A DNA stretch of 64,000 nt from JANLYC01 sp963815445 (GCA_963815445.1 CAWFGV010000008.1:62001-126000); one strand, 5' to 3'. Shown: positions 36,450-45,271, counted from the first letter of the stretch. The notes: generated by a model not told the origin, from the letters alone. Translations and numbers: made by a program.

Positions 36450-37414
36450 CAGCGCCGATCCTCCAGGAAGGCCCGACACTCGGCCAGTCGCTGCTGCCAC
36501 CGGGCGGTCGTGTCCGGGTCTGCCCGGACCTCATCGATTGCAGCATCGTCGGGGTCGATCCGGCGGACGTCGAGGCCGCCATCGACAGGTCTTACGGGCT
36601 CGGTCACCACGTCAGCCGTGAACATCGAGGTGGTGGCCAGGCCGCAGGCATAGGGGAGGTCGGGCAGCGCGGCGGCGAGCGCAACCCCGGCGGCGATCCC
36701 GACCGACGACTCGAGCGCCGACGACACGACGACCGGCATACCGATGTCCTCGGCCAGCCGCAGGCACGCACGCACACCACCGAGCGGCTGGACCTTGAGC
36801 ACGGCGATGTCCGCCGCGCCGAGCTGCCTGACTCGGGCCGGGTCAGCGGCCCGCCGGATGGACTCGTCGGCGGCAATGGGTGTGTCGACACGCCGGCGGA
36901 CCAGCGCGAGGTCCTCGACGGAGGCGACCGGTTGCTCGACGTACTCGAGGCCGAACTCCGCGAGCACGCCGATGGCCCGGACTGCCTCGTCCACGCTCCA
37001 GCCGCCGTTGGCGTCGATGCGCACCAGACCTTCGGGACCGAGAGCGTCCCGGACAGCGGCGACGCGGGCGACGTCTGCATCGAATGACTGGCCGGTCTCG
37101 GCCACCTTGACCTTGGCGGTGCGACAGCCGTGCGGCGCGAGCACGATCGCTCGTGCCTGCTCGGGTCCGACCGCCGGAACCGTGCAGTTGACCGGGACCC
37201 GAACGCGGCGCGCGGTCGGAAACTGCACGTCCGCGGTCTCCAGGGCCGCTGCCAGCCAGGCCGCCGACTCAGCGACCCCGTAGTCCCAGAACGGGCTGAA
37301 CTCGCCCACGCCTGCAGCGCCGCTGAGCAGCACGCCCTCGCGGCGCTCTACTCCGCGGAACCGCACGTTCATCGGCAGCGAGAAGACGTCGATCCGGCGG
37401 TCCTCGAGCTTCAT
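36449..37414 (-). CDS. menC: o-Succinylbenzoate synthase
   Basis: A 321-residue enolase-superfamily enzyme that dehydrates SHCHC to o-succinylbenzoate. The catalytic Lys pair lies in KVKVAE, metal ligands follow in RIDANGGW (Asp), YVEQPV (Glu) and ADES (Asp), and the second Lys is in AVLKVQPLGG. ATG 37414 forms a four-base overlap with the menE stop. A longer upstream in-frame reading is only the shadow of menE. Confidence 0.93.
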   Translation of the reverse strand: MKLEDRRIDVFSLPMNVRFRGVERREGVLLSGAAGVGEFSPFWDYGVAESAAWLAAALETADVQFPTARRVRVPVNCTVPAVGPEQARAIVLAPHGCRTAKVKVAETGQSFDADVARVAAVRDALGPEGLVRIDANGGWSVDEAVRAIGVLAEFGLEYVEQPVASVEDLALVRRRVDTPIAADESIRRAADPARVRQLGAADIAVLKVQPLGGVRACLRLAEDIGMPVVVSSALESSVGIAAGVALAAALPDLPYACGLATTSMFTADVVTEPVRPVDGGLDVRRIDPDDAAIDEVRADPDTTARWQQRLAECRAFLEDRR

Positions 37415-38460
37415 CTCGGCTGCTCCGCGACGAGATCGGCCAGGCGTTGTCGGTCGACCTTGCCCGATGCCAGCATCGGGAGTGCGTCGACCAGCACCAG
37501 CCGTCGGGGCGCCCACGCGCGCGGGTGTGCGGCGGCGACGAAGTCGCGGATCTCCACCAATGCGGGCGTGACGGCCCCTTGTTGGACGACCGCCACCAGC
37601 TCGACCCCCCACTCGGCGTCGGGGCAGGCAGCCACCGCAGCCAGCTCCACGCCGGGCATCGCGTTGAGCCGCGCCTCGACCTCGGCGACGGAGACGTTCA
37701 CGCCACCGGTGATGACCACGTCGTCGGTGCGACCGAGGATCATGAGGTGACCGTCGTCGTCGAGACGGCCGCGGTCCGCGGTGTGGAACCAGCCATCGCG
37801 CAGAACGGCTGCGGTCAGGTCGGGCCGACCGTCGTACCCGTCGAACAGGACGGGACCGCTGAGCCGGATCTCTCCGTGGCGACCCACCGCCACCCCGACC
37901 CCGTCCAGGGGGACCCCGTCGTAGACGCACCCACCACATGTCTCGCTCATGCCGTACGTCGTCACGACCTGGACGCCGCGTTCGCGGGCTGCCTCGAGCA
38001 GGCTGACCGGTACGCCAGACCCGCCGAGGAGCACGACGTCGTACGACGCGAGCGCGGCCGGGTCCGACGCCAGCCACCGGTGCAGCTGAGTGGGAACTGC
38101 CGCCAGGTAGCGGCGAGCCCCGGTGAGCGCTGCGGTGGCTGCCGTCAGGCTCGGGTGTTCGTCGAGATGGACCGGGGAGGTGCCGCCCAGCGCGGACCGG
38201 GACAGGACCTGGAGCCCGGCCACGTAGTGAGCGGGCAGCGCCAGCACCCACTGGCCGGGACCGCCGATGCGCGTGAGGGTGCCGGAGGCGGACGCGCGTA
38301 CGGCGGCGGCCGAGAGCTGCACGTCCTTGGTTTTTGCGGTCGACCCCGACGTGCGCACCGTCAGCGGCTGTGGGTCGTCCGCCGCCAGCCACCTGGTCAC
38401 CGCGGCCGCGATCGCGCGAGGCGACCCGGCGAGAGGGCGCAACGTTGCGTCAGCGGTCAC
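37411..38460 (-). CDS. menE: o-Succinylbenzoate-CoA ligase
   Basis: A 349-residue AMP-forming ligase, short as actinobacterial MenE proteins are. The P-loop-like motif is TSGSTAKTKDV, followed by TTYGMSETCGG, DGWFHTADRGRLDDDG and the C-terminal catalytic lysine in LASGKVDRQRL. It activates o-succinylbenzoate with CoA for the next step by MenB, whose gene is not seen in this cluster. GTG 38460 is chosen because TAGTCT lies seven bases upstream (leaderless). It is divergent from menA. Confidence 0.92.
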   Translation of the reverse strand: MTADATLRPLAGSPRAIAAAVTRWLAADDPQPLTVRTSGSTAKTKDVQLSAAAVRASASGTLTRIGGPGQWVLALPAHYVAGLQVLSRSALGGTSPVHLDEHPSLTAATAALTGARRYLAAVPTQLHRWLASDPAALASYDVVLLGGSGVPVSLLEAARERGVQVVTTYGMSETCGGCVYDGVPLDGVGVAVGRHGEIRLSGPVLFDGYDGRPDLTAAVLRDGWFHTADRGRLDDDGHLMILGRTDDVVITGGVNVSVAEVEARLNAMPGVELAAVAACPDAEWGVELVAVVQQGAVTPALVEIRDFVAAAHPRAWAPRRLVLVDALPMLASGKVDRQRLADLVAEQPR

Positions 38461-38467
38461 GCGGCAC

Positions 38468-38473
38468 AGACTA
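38468..38473 (-). promoter_or_regulatory. Leaderless -10 hexamer (TAGTCT) for menE-menC-menD
   Basis: TAGTCT on the minus strand, seven bases before GTG 38460, inside the 61-base divergent interval between menE and menA. Confidence 0.5.
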
Positions 38474-38521
38474 CGGCCGCGCCTGATCGGGATCGGCGTG
38501 GCTGGCAGACTGGCTCCCGCC

Positions 38522-39412
38522 ATGACCGAGCCCGCCACCCGCGCGACCCGCGCCGACTGGGTCGAAGGCGCCCGACCGCGCACTCTCCCGGCCGCCATCG
38601 CGCCTGTCCTGGCCGGCACCGGCACGGCCGTGTACGCCGACGGCTTCGTGTGGTGGAAGGCACTGCTGGCTTTGGTGGTCTCGTTGGCTTTGCAGGTGGG
38701 CGTCAACTACGCCAACGACTACTCCGACGGTATTCGTGGCACCGACACCGACCGGGTCGGCCCGCTGCGGCTGGTCGGGTCGGGTCTCGCGGCTCCGGCT
38801 CGGGTGAAGGCAGCCGCGTTCGCCTCCTTCACCGTTGCCGGCATCGCCGGGCTGGTGCTGGCCGCGACGAGCAGCTGGTGGCTCCTGCTGGTCGGCGCGG
38901 CCGCCATGGTCGCCGCCTGGTTCTACACCGGGGGATCACACCCGTACGGGTACCACGGCCTCGGAGAGGTGTTCGTCTTCGTCTTCTTCGGGCTGGTCGC
39001 GGTGGTCGGAACGGCGTACGTGCAGACCGGCGACGTCTCGTCGGACGGGGTACTCGTGGGCGGTGGCGTCGGAGCACTGGCCTGCGCCATCCTCGTGGCC
39101 AACAACCTGCGCGACATACCCACCGACCGCGAGGTGGGCAAGCGCACGCTGGCGGTTGTCCTCGGTGACCGCGGAACCCGGACGTTCTACGTCGCCTTGG
39201 TGGTGGCCGCGGCGGCGCTTGCGGTCGTCCTGGGCGTCGTCGAGACGCCGTGGCTGCTGCTGGGCCTGGTGGCGCTGCCGTTTGCCGCGCGGGCATCGGG
39301 CGTCGTGTTGGGGGGCGGAGTCGGGCCGCAGCTGATCCCGGTGCTGCGCGACACGGGTCTGACCGAGCTCGTCTACGCGGTAGGGCTGCTCGCCGGCTAC
39401 CTGCTGGCTTAG
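38522..39412 (+). CDS. menA: 1,4-dihydroxy-2-naphthoate polyprenyltransferase
   Basis: A 296-residue UbiA-superfamily membrane enzyme with about eight helices, attaching the polyprenyl tail to dihydroxynaphthoate. The first Asp-rich motif is NDYSDGIRGTDTDR, the second is NNLRDIPTDREVGKRTLAV. ATG 38522 gives the usual MenA N-terminus (DWVEGARPRTLPAAIAPVL). In-frame sequence upstream overlaps menE on the other strand and is not family-like. The polyprenyl donor could come from the synthase at 10796. Confidence 0.94.
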   Translation: MTEPATRATRADWVEGARPRTLPAAIAPVLAGTGTAVYADGFVWWKALLALVVSLALQVGVNYANDYSDGIRGTDTDRVGPLRLVGSGLAAPARVKAAAFASFTVAGIAGLVLAATSSWWLLLVGAAAMVAAWFYTGGSHPYGYHGLGEVFVFVFFGLVAVVGTAYVQTGDVSSDGVLVGGGVGALACAILVANNLRDIPTDREVGKRTLAVVLGDRGTRTFYVALVVAAAALAVVLGVVETPWLLLGLVALPFAARASGVVLGGGVGPQLIPVLRDTGLTELVYAVGLLAGYLLA

Positions 39413-39453
39413 CCTCCGACTCCACGCACTCTGCGGGTCGACGCCGTTGGCGG

Positions 39454-39732
39454 TCAGTCGTCCTCTCCTGACCGCCTGGCGTCGAAGGCCGCCTTGGCGC
39501 GGGCGGCGCGCTGCTCGACCGATGCGGCGAGATCAGCCCGCAACGACTTCAACGTGGCAAACGCGACCAGGGACGAGATCACCATCGCGATGATCGCGGT
39601 GTAGAGGGCGCTCAACGCGTTCCACGCGAGCCAGTGTCCGAACACCAGCCAGATCAGGCCGTAGGCGGCGGCAAACAGGCCGATCCGGGCCAGCGTGTAG
39701 ACGGCAAAGACCTTCACAGCGTGCACCTTCAT
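39454..39732 (-). CDS. DUF4229 small membrane protein
   Basis: A 92-residue protein with two helices (about 8-32 and 40-62) and a basic, Ala/Arg-rich cytosolic tail ending in acidic residues, matching DUF4229 (VYTLARIGLFAAAYGLIWLVFG). Function unknown; such genes are often found near menA/ubiE in actinobacteria. ATG 39732 is preferred. TAGGCT at 39755-39760 (minus strand) would give a leader of about 15 bases without a Shine-Dalgarno. Confidence 0.8.
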   Translation of the reverse strand: MKVHAVKVFAVYTLARIGLFAAAYGLIWLVFGHWLAWNALSALYTAIIAMVISSLVAFATLKSLRADLAASVEQRAARAKAAFDARRSGEDD

Positions 39733-39860
39733 GGCCGGAACAGGGACGCCGTCCAGCCTAACGAGCCGGCAGCCGGGCCCGTCCACCGGCCGCGAGCCGC
39801 TCGGAACACGGTTGCGGTGACCGCTGGCGCTCAACGACAGCACGTTCCGAAGGCGCTCGC

Positions 39861-40862
39861 TCAAGCGGTCAGCAGCTCGGCCAGCGCGACCGGGTCGATG
39901 TTGCCGCCGGAGACGACGGCCACGGCGGGCCCTGCTGCGCAGACCTCGGGATGCGCCAGATAACCCGCCACGGCGACTGCCCCGCTCGGCTCCGCGACGA
40001 GCTTGGAATCCAGCACGATGCGGCGTACGGCGTCGCGGATCTGCTCTTCCGTCACGGTGACGACGTCATCGACAAGTGCGGCAATGTGCGGCCAGGCAAC
40101 GGTTCCGACCGCCGGCACCCGAAGCCCGTCGGCCATCGTGCGGCCGGTCCGTGCTGTGTCCCAGGTGACGCGGCTCCCCCGTGCGAAGCCCTCGGCCAGG
40201 TCGCCGGCAAGCTCCGGTTCGACTCCGACCACGCGAGCATGCGGGCAACGGGCTTTCACCGCGACGGCGACGCCGCTGATGAGGCCACCACCGCTGACCG
40301 GGACCAGGACGGTCGCCACTTCGGGAAGGTCGTCGACGATCTCGAGGCCGACCGTGCCTTGTCCGGCGATCACGCGCCGATCGTCATACGCGGAGACGAA
40401 GACGGCACCGGTCCTGGCCCGGATACGGTCGACCTCGGCCGCGCGCTCCGCGATGTCGACGAGGACCACGCGTGCACCGACGGCCAGCGTCGCCTCGCGC
40501 TTCACCTGCGGCGTCTGCCGCGGCATCACGATGGTCGCCGCGACACCGGCGTCCCGCGCCGCCCGTGCCAGGGCCTGGGCATGGTTGCCGGAGGAATGGG
40601 TGATGACTCCGCGCCCACGCTCCTCGTCGGTGAGGCAGGCGATGGCGTTGGCGGCCCCGCGGGCCTTGAAGGCGCCTCCGACCTGGAGCGACTCGGCCTT
40701 CAGGTGCAGCGGGTGTTCGTCCCGGCCCCAGCCCGCGGAAAGCAGCGGTGTCCGTCGTACCGCGGACGCGATCCTGACGGCGGCGAGCTCGACTTCTGCA
40801 ACCGTCACCAAGGCCGTGGTGACCGTCGTGGGAGCGGACTGCTCCGCGGGAGTCGAGGTCAT
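39861..40862 (-). CDS. Threonine ammonia-lyase / serine-threonine dehydratase family
   Basis: A 333-residue fold-type II PLP enzyme. The PLP lysine is K67 in FKARGA, with the substrate loop SSGNH (90-94) and phosphate-binding GGGL in VPVSGGGLISG. It deaminates threonine or serine to 2-oxo acids. It lacks the C-terminal ACT/regulatory domain of biosynthetic IlvA, so a catabolic dehydratase (or serine racemase-like enzyme) is more likely. The start is fixed by a leaderless TAGGGT hexamer. Confidence 0.88.
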   Translation of the reverse strand: MTSTPAEQSAPTTVTTALVTVAEVELAAVRIASAVRRTPLLSAGWGRDEHPLHLKAESLQVGGAFKARGAANAIACLTDEERGRGVITHSSGNHAQALARAARDAGVAATIVMPRQTPQVKREATLAVGARVVLVDIAERAAEVDRIRARTGAVFVSAYDDRRVIAGQGTVGLEIVDDLPEVATVLVPVSGGGLISGVAVAVKARCPHARVVGVEPELAGDLAEGFARGSRVTWDTARTGRTMADGLRVPAVGTVAWPHIAALVDDVVTVTEEQIRDAVRRIVLDSKLVAEPSGAVAVAGYLAHPEVCAAGPAVAVVSGGNIDPVALAELLTA

Positions 40863-40868
40863 CGTGTC

Positions 40869-40874
40869 ACCCTA
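40869..40874 (-). promoter_or_regulatory. Leaderless -10 hexamer (TAGGGT)
   Basis: TAGGGT on the minus strand, six bases before ATG 40862 of the threonine dehydratase gene. Confidence 0.5.
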
Positions 40875-40910
40875 CGTGCGCAACATTCCGCACCGCTTGG
40901 AAGACCCGTC

Positions 40911-40916
40911 TAGGCT
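40911..40916 (+). promoter_or_regulatory. Leaderless -10 hexamer (TAGGCT)
   Basis: TAGGCT followed by six bases and an ATG at 40923 that opens a 7-codon ORF, not the PLDc_N gene itself. It faces away from the dehydratase promoter. Confidence 0.5.
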
Positions 40917-40922
40917 GGGCGT

Positions 40923-40946
40923 ATGAAGAGGTCGCAGGCTCGATGA
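40923..40946 (+). CDS. Seven-codon leaderless upstream ORF (MKRSQAR)
   Basis: A tiny ORF whose ATG is placed exactly six bases after a TAGGCT hexamer and whose TGA overlaps the ATG of the next gene (ATGA). The arrangement suggests a leader peptide that couples translation to the PLDc_N gene, whose own ribosome site is poor. It is supported only by position and spacing; there is no family evidence. Confidence 0.4.
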   Translation: MKRSQAR

Positions 40947-41242
40947 GATACCTACCCGCAGTCTTGATGATCGTGCTCGCGATCTACAGCTGGGTGGAGA
41001 TCGCGATGTCCGACCCGGCCCAGGTCCGCCAGCTGCCCCGCTGGGCCTGGGCACTCGCGGTGTTCGTCCCGCTCCTGGGAGCGGTCGGCTGGCTGGCGTT
41101 CGGTCGCCCCAACGGCACTCCCGCGATCCAGGTTGCGCCCAGGCCGCGGCCCAAGCGCACCCTTGCACCCGATGACGACCCGGACTTCCTGCGCAGCCTG
41201 CGCAAGCGCAAGCCGCCCGAAGACCCGTCAACGCTCACCTGA
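40943..41242 (+). CDS. PLDc_N-domain membrane protein
   Basis: A 99-residue protein. Residues 1-55 form the PLDc_N (phospholipase D nuclease N-terminal) membrane domain, two helices at about 3-21 and 35-53 with the LPRWAWALAVFVPLLGAVGWLAFGRP signature. The rest is a basic cytosolic tail with Asp/Arg/Lys clusters. There is no catalytic HKD motif, so it is a membrane protein of unknown role. It is convergent with ccsB. Confidence 0.85.
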   Translation: MRYLPAVLMIVLAIYSWVEIAMSDPAQVRQLPRWAWALAVFVPLLGAVGWLAFGRPNGTPAIQVAPRPRPKRTLAPDDDPDFLRSLRKRKPPEDPSTLT

Positions 41243-41276
41243 CGGCGACAGGCCCGGGGCGCCAAAGCGCCTTGGC

Positions 41277-42284
41277 TCACATGCCCGAGTAGGCGTGCAG
41301 CCCTGAGCCGAACAGGTTGATCCCGACGAAGTTGAAGATGAACGTCGCGTAGCCCAGCAGGGCAACGTACGCCGCGGCGCGTCCTTGCCAGCCGGCGGTC
41401 GAGCGAGCATGCAGGTAAGCGGCGTAGGCGACCCACGTGATGAATGCCCACACCTCCTTGGGGTCCCAGCCCCAGAAACGTCCCCACGCATGCTCGGCCC
41501 AGATCGCACCGGCGAGGACCGCAAAGGTCCACAACGGGAATGCGAACGCGTGGACGCGGTAGGCCACCCTGTCGATCGCCTCCGACGGAGGAGTACGCCA
41601 CAAGAAGCCGGTCCGCGGCCGGTCGGGGTGTGCCGCAGCCTTCAGCTCCGCCCGGCTACGCACGAGGAACAGGATCGAGCTCAGCGCACCGACCGTGAAC
41701 GCCCCGCCGGCGATCGCCGCGGCCGACACATGGATGAGCAGCCAGTAGGAGTGCAGCGCCGGCACGAGCGGTCCGACCGGCCGGTAGAGCACGACGACCG
41801 CGAGGCCGAGCACGATGACGAGGAAGCCGGTGACGAGCAGTCCGAGCCAGCGGATCGCGTACCGGCGCACGAGGAGCACGTACGCGACTGACACCGCCAG
41901 CGATCCGGTGATCGCGAACTCGTACATGCTGCCCCACGGCACGCGCTGCGCAGCCAGCCCGCGCATCACGACACCGGCCGCGTGCAGCAGCAGACCGAGC
42001 ACGGTCAACGACAGTCCGATCCGCCCGAAGCGGTCGCTGCGTTCCACGGCCTCGTCGGAGTTGACCTCCACCGCTTGATCGTGGCCGGCCGCCACTGGCG
42101 GCGCGAAGTCATCCGGGCGCGACAGGGCGGGTATCAGGGTCTGCGACGCTCGGCTCGGGGCGGCCGCGCTGACCAGTTCTCGTGCCATCGCCCACTCGAC
42201 CATGTGTGCGAGCATCGCGAGCGTGTAGACGACCGTCGCGGAGATGATGGTGTTGTTGCTCAGGTGCGCGTACGTCTCTGTCAC
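41277..42284 (-). CDS. ccsB: Cytochrome c biogenesis protein CcsB (CcsA/ResC type)
   Basis: A 335-residue System II haem-handling membrane protein with about eight helices and the tryptophan-rich WWD-type segment (EHAWGRFWGWDPKEVWAFITWV) that presents haem to apocytochrome. Conserved histidines flank it. It works with ResB/Ccs1 to ligate haem outside the membrane. Four-base overlap with resB. The gene order here matches M. tuberculosis Rv0524-Rv0529. Confidence 0.93.
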   Translation of the reverse strand: MTETYAHLSNNTIISATVVYTLAMLAHMVEWAMARELVSAAAPSRASQTLIPALSRPDDFAPPVAAGHDQAVEVNSDEAVERSDRFGRIGLSLTVLGLLLHAAGVVMRGLAAQRVPWGSMYEFAITGSLAVSVAYVLLVRRYAIRWLGLLVTGFLVIVLGLAVVVLYRPVGPLVPALHSYWLLIHVSAAAIAGGAFTVGALSSILFLVRSRAELKAAAHPDRPRTGFLWRTPPSEAIDRVAYRVHAFAFPLWTFAVLAGAIWAEHAWGRFWGWDPKEVWAFITWVAYAAYLHARSTAGWQGRAAAYVALLGYATFIFNFVGINLFGSGLHAYSGM

Positions 42285-43882
42285 GGGCGATCCTCTCCGA
42301 AGTCAGGGCGCAGCGTCGCAGCGACTGCGTCCACATGCGCTGCGGGGTCCCCACCCGACACGCGGTCGAGCGCAGCAATCTCGACCACGGTACGCCCGCC
42401 TCTCGACCCGACCCGGACCCAGGTGCGCCTCGGTCGCACGAACAACGATCCGAGCAGACCCACGATGGCCAGGAGCACCCCGACCAGCGGCACGACCTTG
42501 CCCGGCTGCCTGTTGATCTGCAGCTTGACGAAGCGGTCGTACCCGTCGAACCGGATCGAGCCCATTCCCTTGCCCAGGCTGGCTTTCTGGCCCTCCTTGA
42601 GCAGCAGCGGGCGGGCGTTGCCGCCGGGTGTCTCGAACGGCTTGAGCCGGTCTTTGTCGAGAACATAGACAGACTGCGCGGCGCCGCTGTCGATCCCGAG
42701 GTCGCCGTGGTAACCGATGAGCGAGAGCACCGGGTTGTCCGCGTCAGGGAACAGGGAGCACGGCTGGCCGTCGCACAACGACGCGGTCGGAAAGAAGTAG
42801 CCCTCGAACCCGAGCTGTTGAGGCGCCGCGTCGGGGGCCTTGATGACGCCGTAGGACACCAACGAGCTGTCCTGCGGCAAGAAGACCACCGGGCCGGAGA
42901 ACGCGACGTTGCCGTCCCCGTCGCGGACCGTGACACGTGGCGCATACCCATGGCCGGTGAGGAACACCGAGGTGCCGTCCACCACCAGCGGGTGGTTGAC
43001 CCGCAGGTCGTAGCCGTGCGGCGTGGCGCCGGGCGTGTCCGTGACCGTGAGGTCGGCGTCATACGTCAACGGGGTCCCCGCACCGGCACCGGACTTCTTC
43101 CACGTGACGTGGAAGGCGTCGACGTTGAAGGAGAACGGCGCGAGGTCGGCGCTGCTGAAGCGCGCACCGGGTGTGAAGTCGTCGTACTGGATCAAGGTGT
43201 TGGAGAACCCGTCACCGGCGATGACAGCTGCGCTGCCCTTGAAACCGTAGAGACCCGTGACGGCGACCCCGACGAGGACGACGAGCAAGGCGTTGTGGAA
43301 CAGCAGGTTCCCGGCCTCACGGAGGTAGCCCTTCTCGGCACTGACCACGACGGACCGCTGCTCACCACGACGACCAACGTCGACCCCGGTGCCTTCGTCG
43401 TAGACCTCGACCCGCCGCCGCTGGCCGGCCAACAACGTGCGGGCCCGCTCGGCCACCTCATCGGGGTCCTCGTCGGTCTCCCAGGTGTCGTAGGCCACCA
43501 ACCGCGACAGGTTACGGGGAGCCTTCGGCGGGCGGGCGCCGAAGGCCTTCGCGTAGACGCGCAACCGCGGGATGATGCAGCCCAGCAACGACAGCATGAG
43601 CAGCAGGTAGATCGCGCTGAACCACACCGAGCTGTAGACGTTGAACATGCCGATCCGGTCGAACGTCGGCGCCAAGGACGGATGGCGGTCCTTGAACGAC
43701 ACCACAGCCGACGGGTCCACCCGCGTCTGCGGGATCAGCGAACCCGGGATGGCGGCAACGGCCAACAGGAACAGCAGGATGAGGGCGGTCCGCATGGACG
43801 TCAGCTGGCGCCAGATCCACCGCGCGAACTCGAGCGGGTTCAGGGCTGGCGCCACGCGACGCGGGTCAGACGGCTGTGACAT
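42281..43882 (-). CDS. resB: Cytochrome c biogenesis protein ResB/Ccs1
   Basis: A 533-residue System II synthase partner. Three helices lie in the N-terminal third (SMRTALILLFLLAVAAIPGSLIPQ; WFSAIYLLLMLSLLGCIIPR), a large extracytoplasmic domain follows, and a last helix near the C-terminus (VPLVGVLLAIVGLLGSLFV). ATG 43882 (MSQPSDPRR) is preferred over a start 16 codons upstream. It then overlaps the ccdA end by 17 bases. Confidence 0.92.
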   Translation of the reverse strand: MSQPSDPRRVAPALNPLEFARWIWRQLTSMRTALILLFLLAVAAIPGSLIPQTRVDPSAVVSFKDRHPSLAPTFDRIGMFNVYSSVWFSAIYLLLMLSLLGCIIPRLRVYAKAFGARPPKAPRNLSRLVAYDTWETDEDPDEVAERARTLLAGQRRRVEVYDEGTGVDVGRRGEQRSVVVSAEKGYLREAGNLLFHNALLVVLVGVAVTGLYGFKGSAAVIAGDGFSNTLIQYDDFTPGARFSSADLAPFSFNVDAFHVTWKKSGAGAGTPLTYDADLTVTDTPGATPHGYDLRVNHPLVVDGTSVFLTGHGYAPRVTVRDGDGNVAFSGPVVFLPQDSSLVSYGVIKAPDAAPQQLGFEGYFFPTASLCDGQPCSLFPDADNPVLSLIGYHGDLGIDSGAAQSVYVLDKDRLKPFETPGGNARPLLLKEGQKASLGKGMGSIRFDGYDRFVKLQINRQPGKVVPLVGVLLAIVGLLGSLFVRPRRTWVRVGSRGGRTVVEIAALDRVSGGDPAAHVDAVAATLRPDFGEDRP

Positions 43883-44669
43883 AACCACCGACCCAGTCCT
43901 GGACGTGTACGACCATAGAGCTCCAGGCACCGCTCACGAGCAGGATGCCGACCAGGACGAGCATCCCGCCGCCGAAGCGCATCACGGCCAGCTGATGGCG
44001 GCGGACCCACCCGACGGCCGTCATCATCCGGCGGAACGACACTGCGGCGACGATGAAGGGGATACCCAGCCCGAGGCAGTAGACGAAGGCGAGAAACGCT
44101 CCCCGCGTGGGGCTGCCGTTCAGCCCGGACAGGGTGAGCACCGCCGCGAGCGTAGGACCGATGCAGGGTGTCCATCCCAGCCCGAACAGGACCCCGAGCA
44201 ACGGCGCTGCGCCGAGCCCGACGGTCGGCACCGCGTGGATCCGGACGTCGCGTTGCAGCCAGGGCACGACGCCCGCGAAGACCAGGCCCAGCACGATCGT
44301 CAGGCTGCCGAGCACCTTCGTCAGGACGCGTTGGTGGTCGATGAGCTCGTAGCCGAGCTGTCCGAACGCCCCGCCGACGGACACGAACACGAACGAGAAG
44401 CCGAGAATGAACAGCAGCGTCCCCGTGACCATCCTTCCCCTCACGCCGGTGCTGCCGTTGGCGACGATGTCCGCACCCGACAGACCCGTGATGTAGGAGA
44501 GGTAGCCCGGGAGCAACGGCAGGACACAGGGCGAGAAGAACGAGACGAGGCCGGCTACCAACGCCACCGGGATCGCGAGCAGGACCGGCCCGTCGAGAGC
44601 GGTGTCGTGGAACCACGTCCCGATGGACGCGGTCATCGCGAACGCAGGCGAGGAGACGAGGTCGGGCAT
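43866..44669 (-). CDS. ccdA: Cytochrome c biogenesis protein CcdA
   Basis: A 267-residue six- to seven-helix thiol-transporting membrane protein of the DsbD/CcdA family. The redox cysteines are in FFSPCVLPLLPGYLSYITG and GWTPCIGPTLA. It moves reducing equivalents from cytoplasmic thioredoxin to the exported ResA-like protein encoded just upstream, keeping apocytochrome CXXCH thiols reduced. Confidence 0.94.
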   Translation of the reverse strand: MPDLVSSPAFAMTASIGTWFHDTALDGPVLLAIPVALVAGLVSFFSPCVLPLLPGYLSYITGLSGADIVANGSTGVRGRMVTGTLLFILGFSFVFVSVGGAFGQLGYELIDHQRVLTKVLGSLTIVLGLVFAGVVPWLQRDVRIHAVPTVGLGAAPLLGVLFGLGWTPCIGPTLAAVLTLSGLNGSPTRGAFLAFVYCLGLGIPFIVAAVSFRRMMTAVGWVRRHQLAVMRFGGGMLVLVGILLVSGAWSSMVVHVQDWVGGYVTAV

Positions 44670-44677
44670 GGGCGACG

Positions 44678-45268
44678 TCAGCCGGTCTTCTGCTCGACGT
44701 CTTCGACCAGGCCCACCAAGGTGGAGGCCGTCGTCGGCCCAGTGATGACGGCAGCCATCTCGCCGTCCCTGTCGATGACCAGAGTCGAGGGTATGGCGTT
44801 GGCGGCGACGATTCCGTAGAACTTCAGCAGCAGCTTGCTGTCCTGGTCGACGAGACTCGGATAGGGCACCCCGAAGCGACGGACGTACGCGAGCGCCAGC
44901 GAGTCACGGTCACGGGTGTCGATGCCCACGAACGCTGTGTCGGGCAGCTGTCGCGACGCGGCGACCAGGTCCTTCGCCTCTCCACGACACTCACCGCACC
45001 AGGCGCCCCACACGTTGAGCACCAGCGTCTGCCCGGCGTAGTCCGCCGTGTCGAGGGTGCCGCCGCCGAGCTTGTCGCCCTGCAGAGTCGGGGCAGGCTT
45101 GCGGTCGGCCGGCGCGATCATGGTGATGCTGCCGTCGCCGCTGACGTAGCCGTTGCCGCCGCTCCGGTCTGCCCCGGCCGTCGTACAGGCCGTCGCTGTC
45201 GCCAGGCCGGCCATCAGGGCGAGGGCGGCGGTGACGGTGCGGGCAGGGCGGGCAGGGCGGTGGCGCAT
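44678..45268 (-). CDS. resA: ResA/TlpA-like thiol-disulfide lipoprotein
   Basis: A 196-residue exported thioredoxin-fold protein. Signal peptide with a lipobox around C28 (LATATAC). Active site WCGEC preceded by LVLNVWGA, and the cis-Pro segment near IPSTLVIDRDGE. It is the extracytoplasmic partner of CcdA in System II. It lies three bases after the histidine phosphatase gene and eight before ccdA. Confidence 0.93.
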   Translation of the reverse strand: MRHRPARPARTVTAALALMAGLATATACTTAGADRSGGNGYVSGDGSITMIAPADRKPAPTLQGDKLGGGTLDTADYAGQTLVLNVWGAWCGECRGEAKDLVAASRQLPDTAFVGIDTRDRDSLALAYVRRFGVPYPSLVDQDSKLLLKFYGIVAANAIPSTLVIDRDGEMAAVITGPTTASTLVGLVEDVEQKTG

Positions 45269-45271
45269 GGG

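Noticed and set aside
36449..38392. A menC frame extended about 320 codons upstream
   Set aside because: The extra part is the shadow of menE; ATG 37414 forms a four-base overlap with the menE stop and starts canonical MenC.
37447..39168. Long open frame antisense to menE and running into menA
   Set aside because: Arg/Gly/Pro-rich reading with no family match; it lies opposite clear MenE and MenA sequence and is a GC-driven shadow.
42335..44819. Plus-strand open frames opposite resB and ccdA
   Set aside because: No hydrophobic segments or motifs, and the opposite strand has full-length membrane proteins with expected cysteines.
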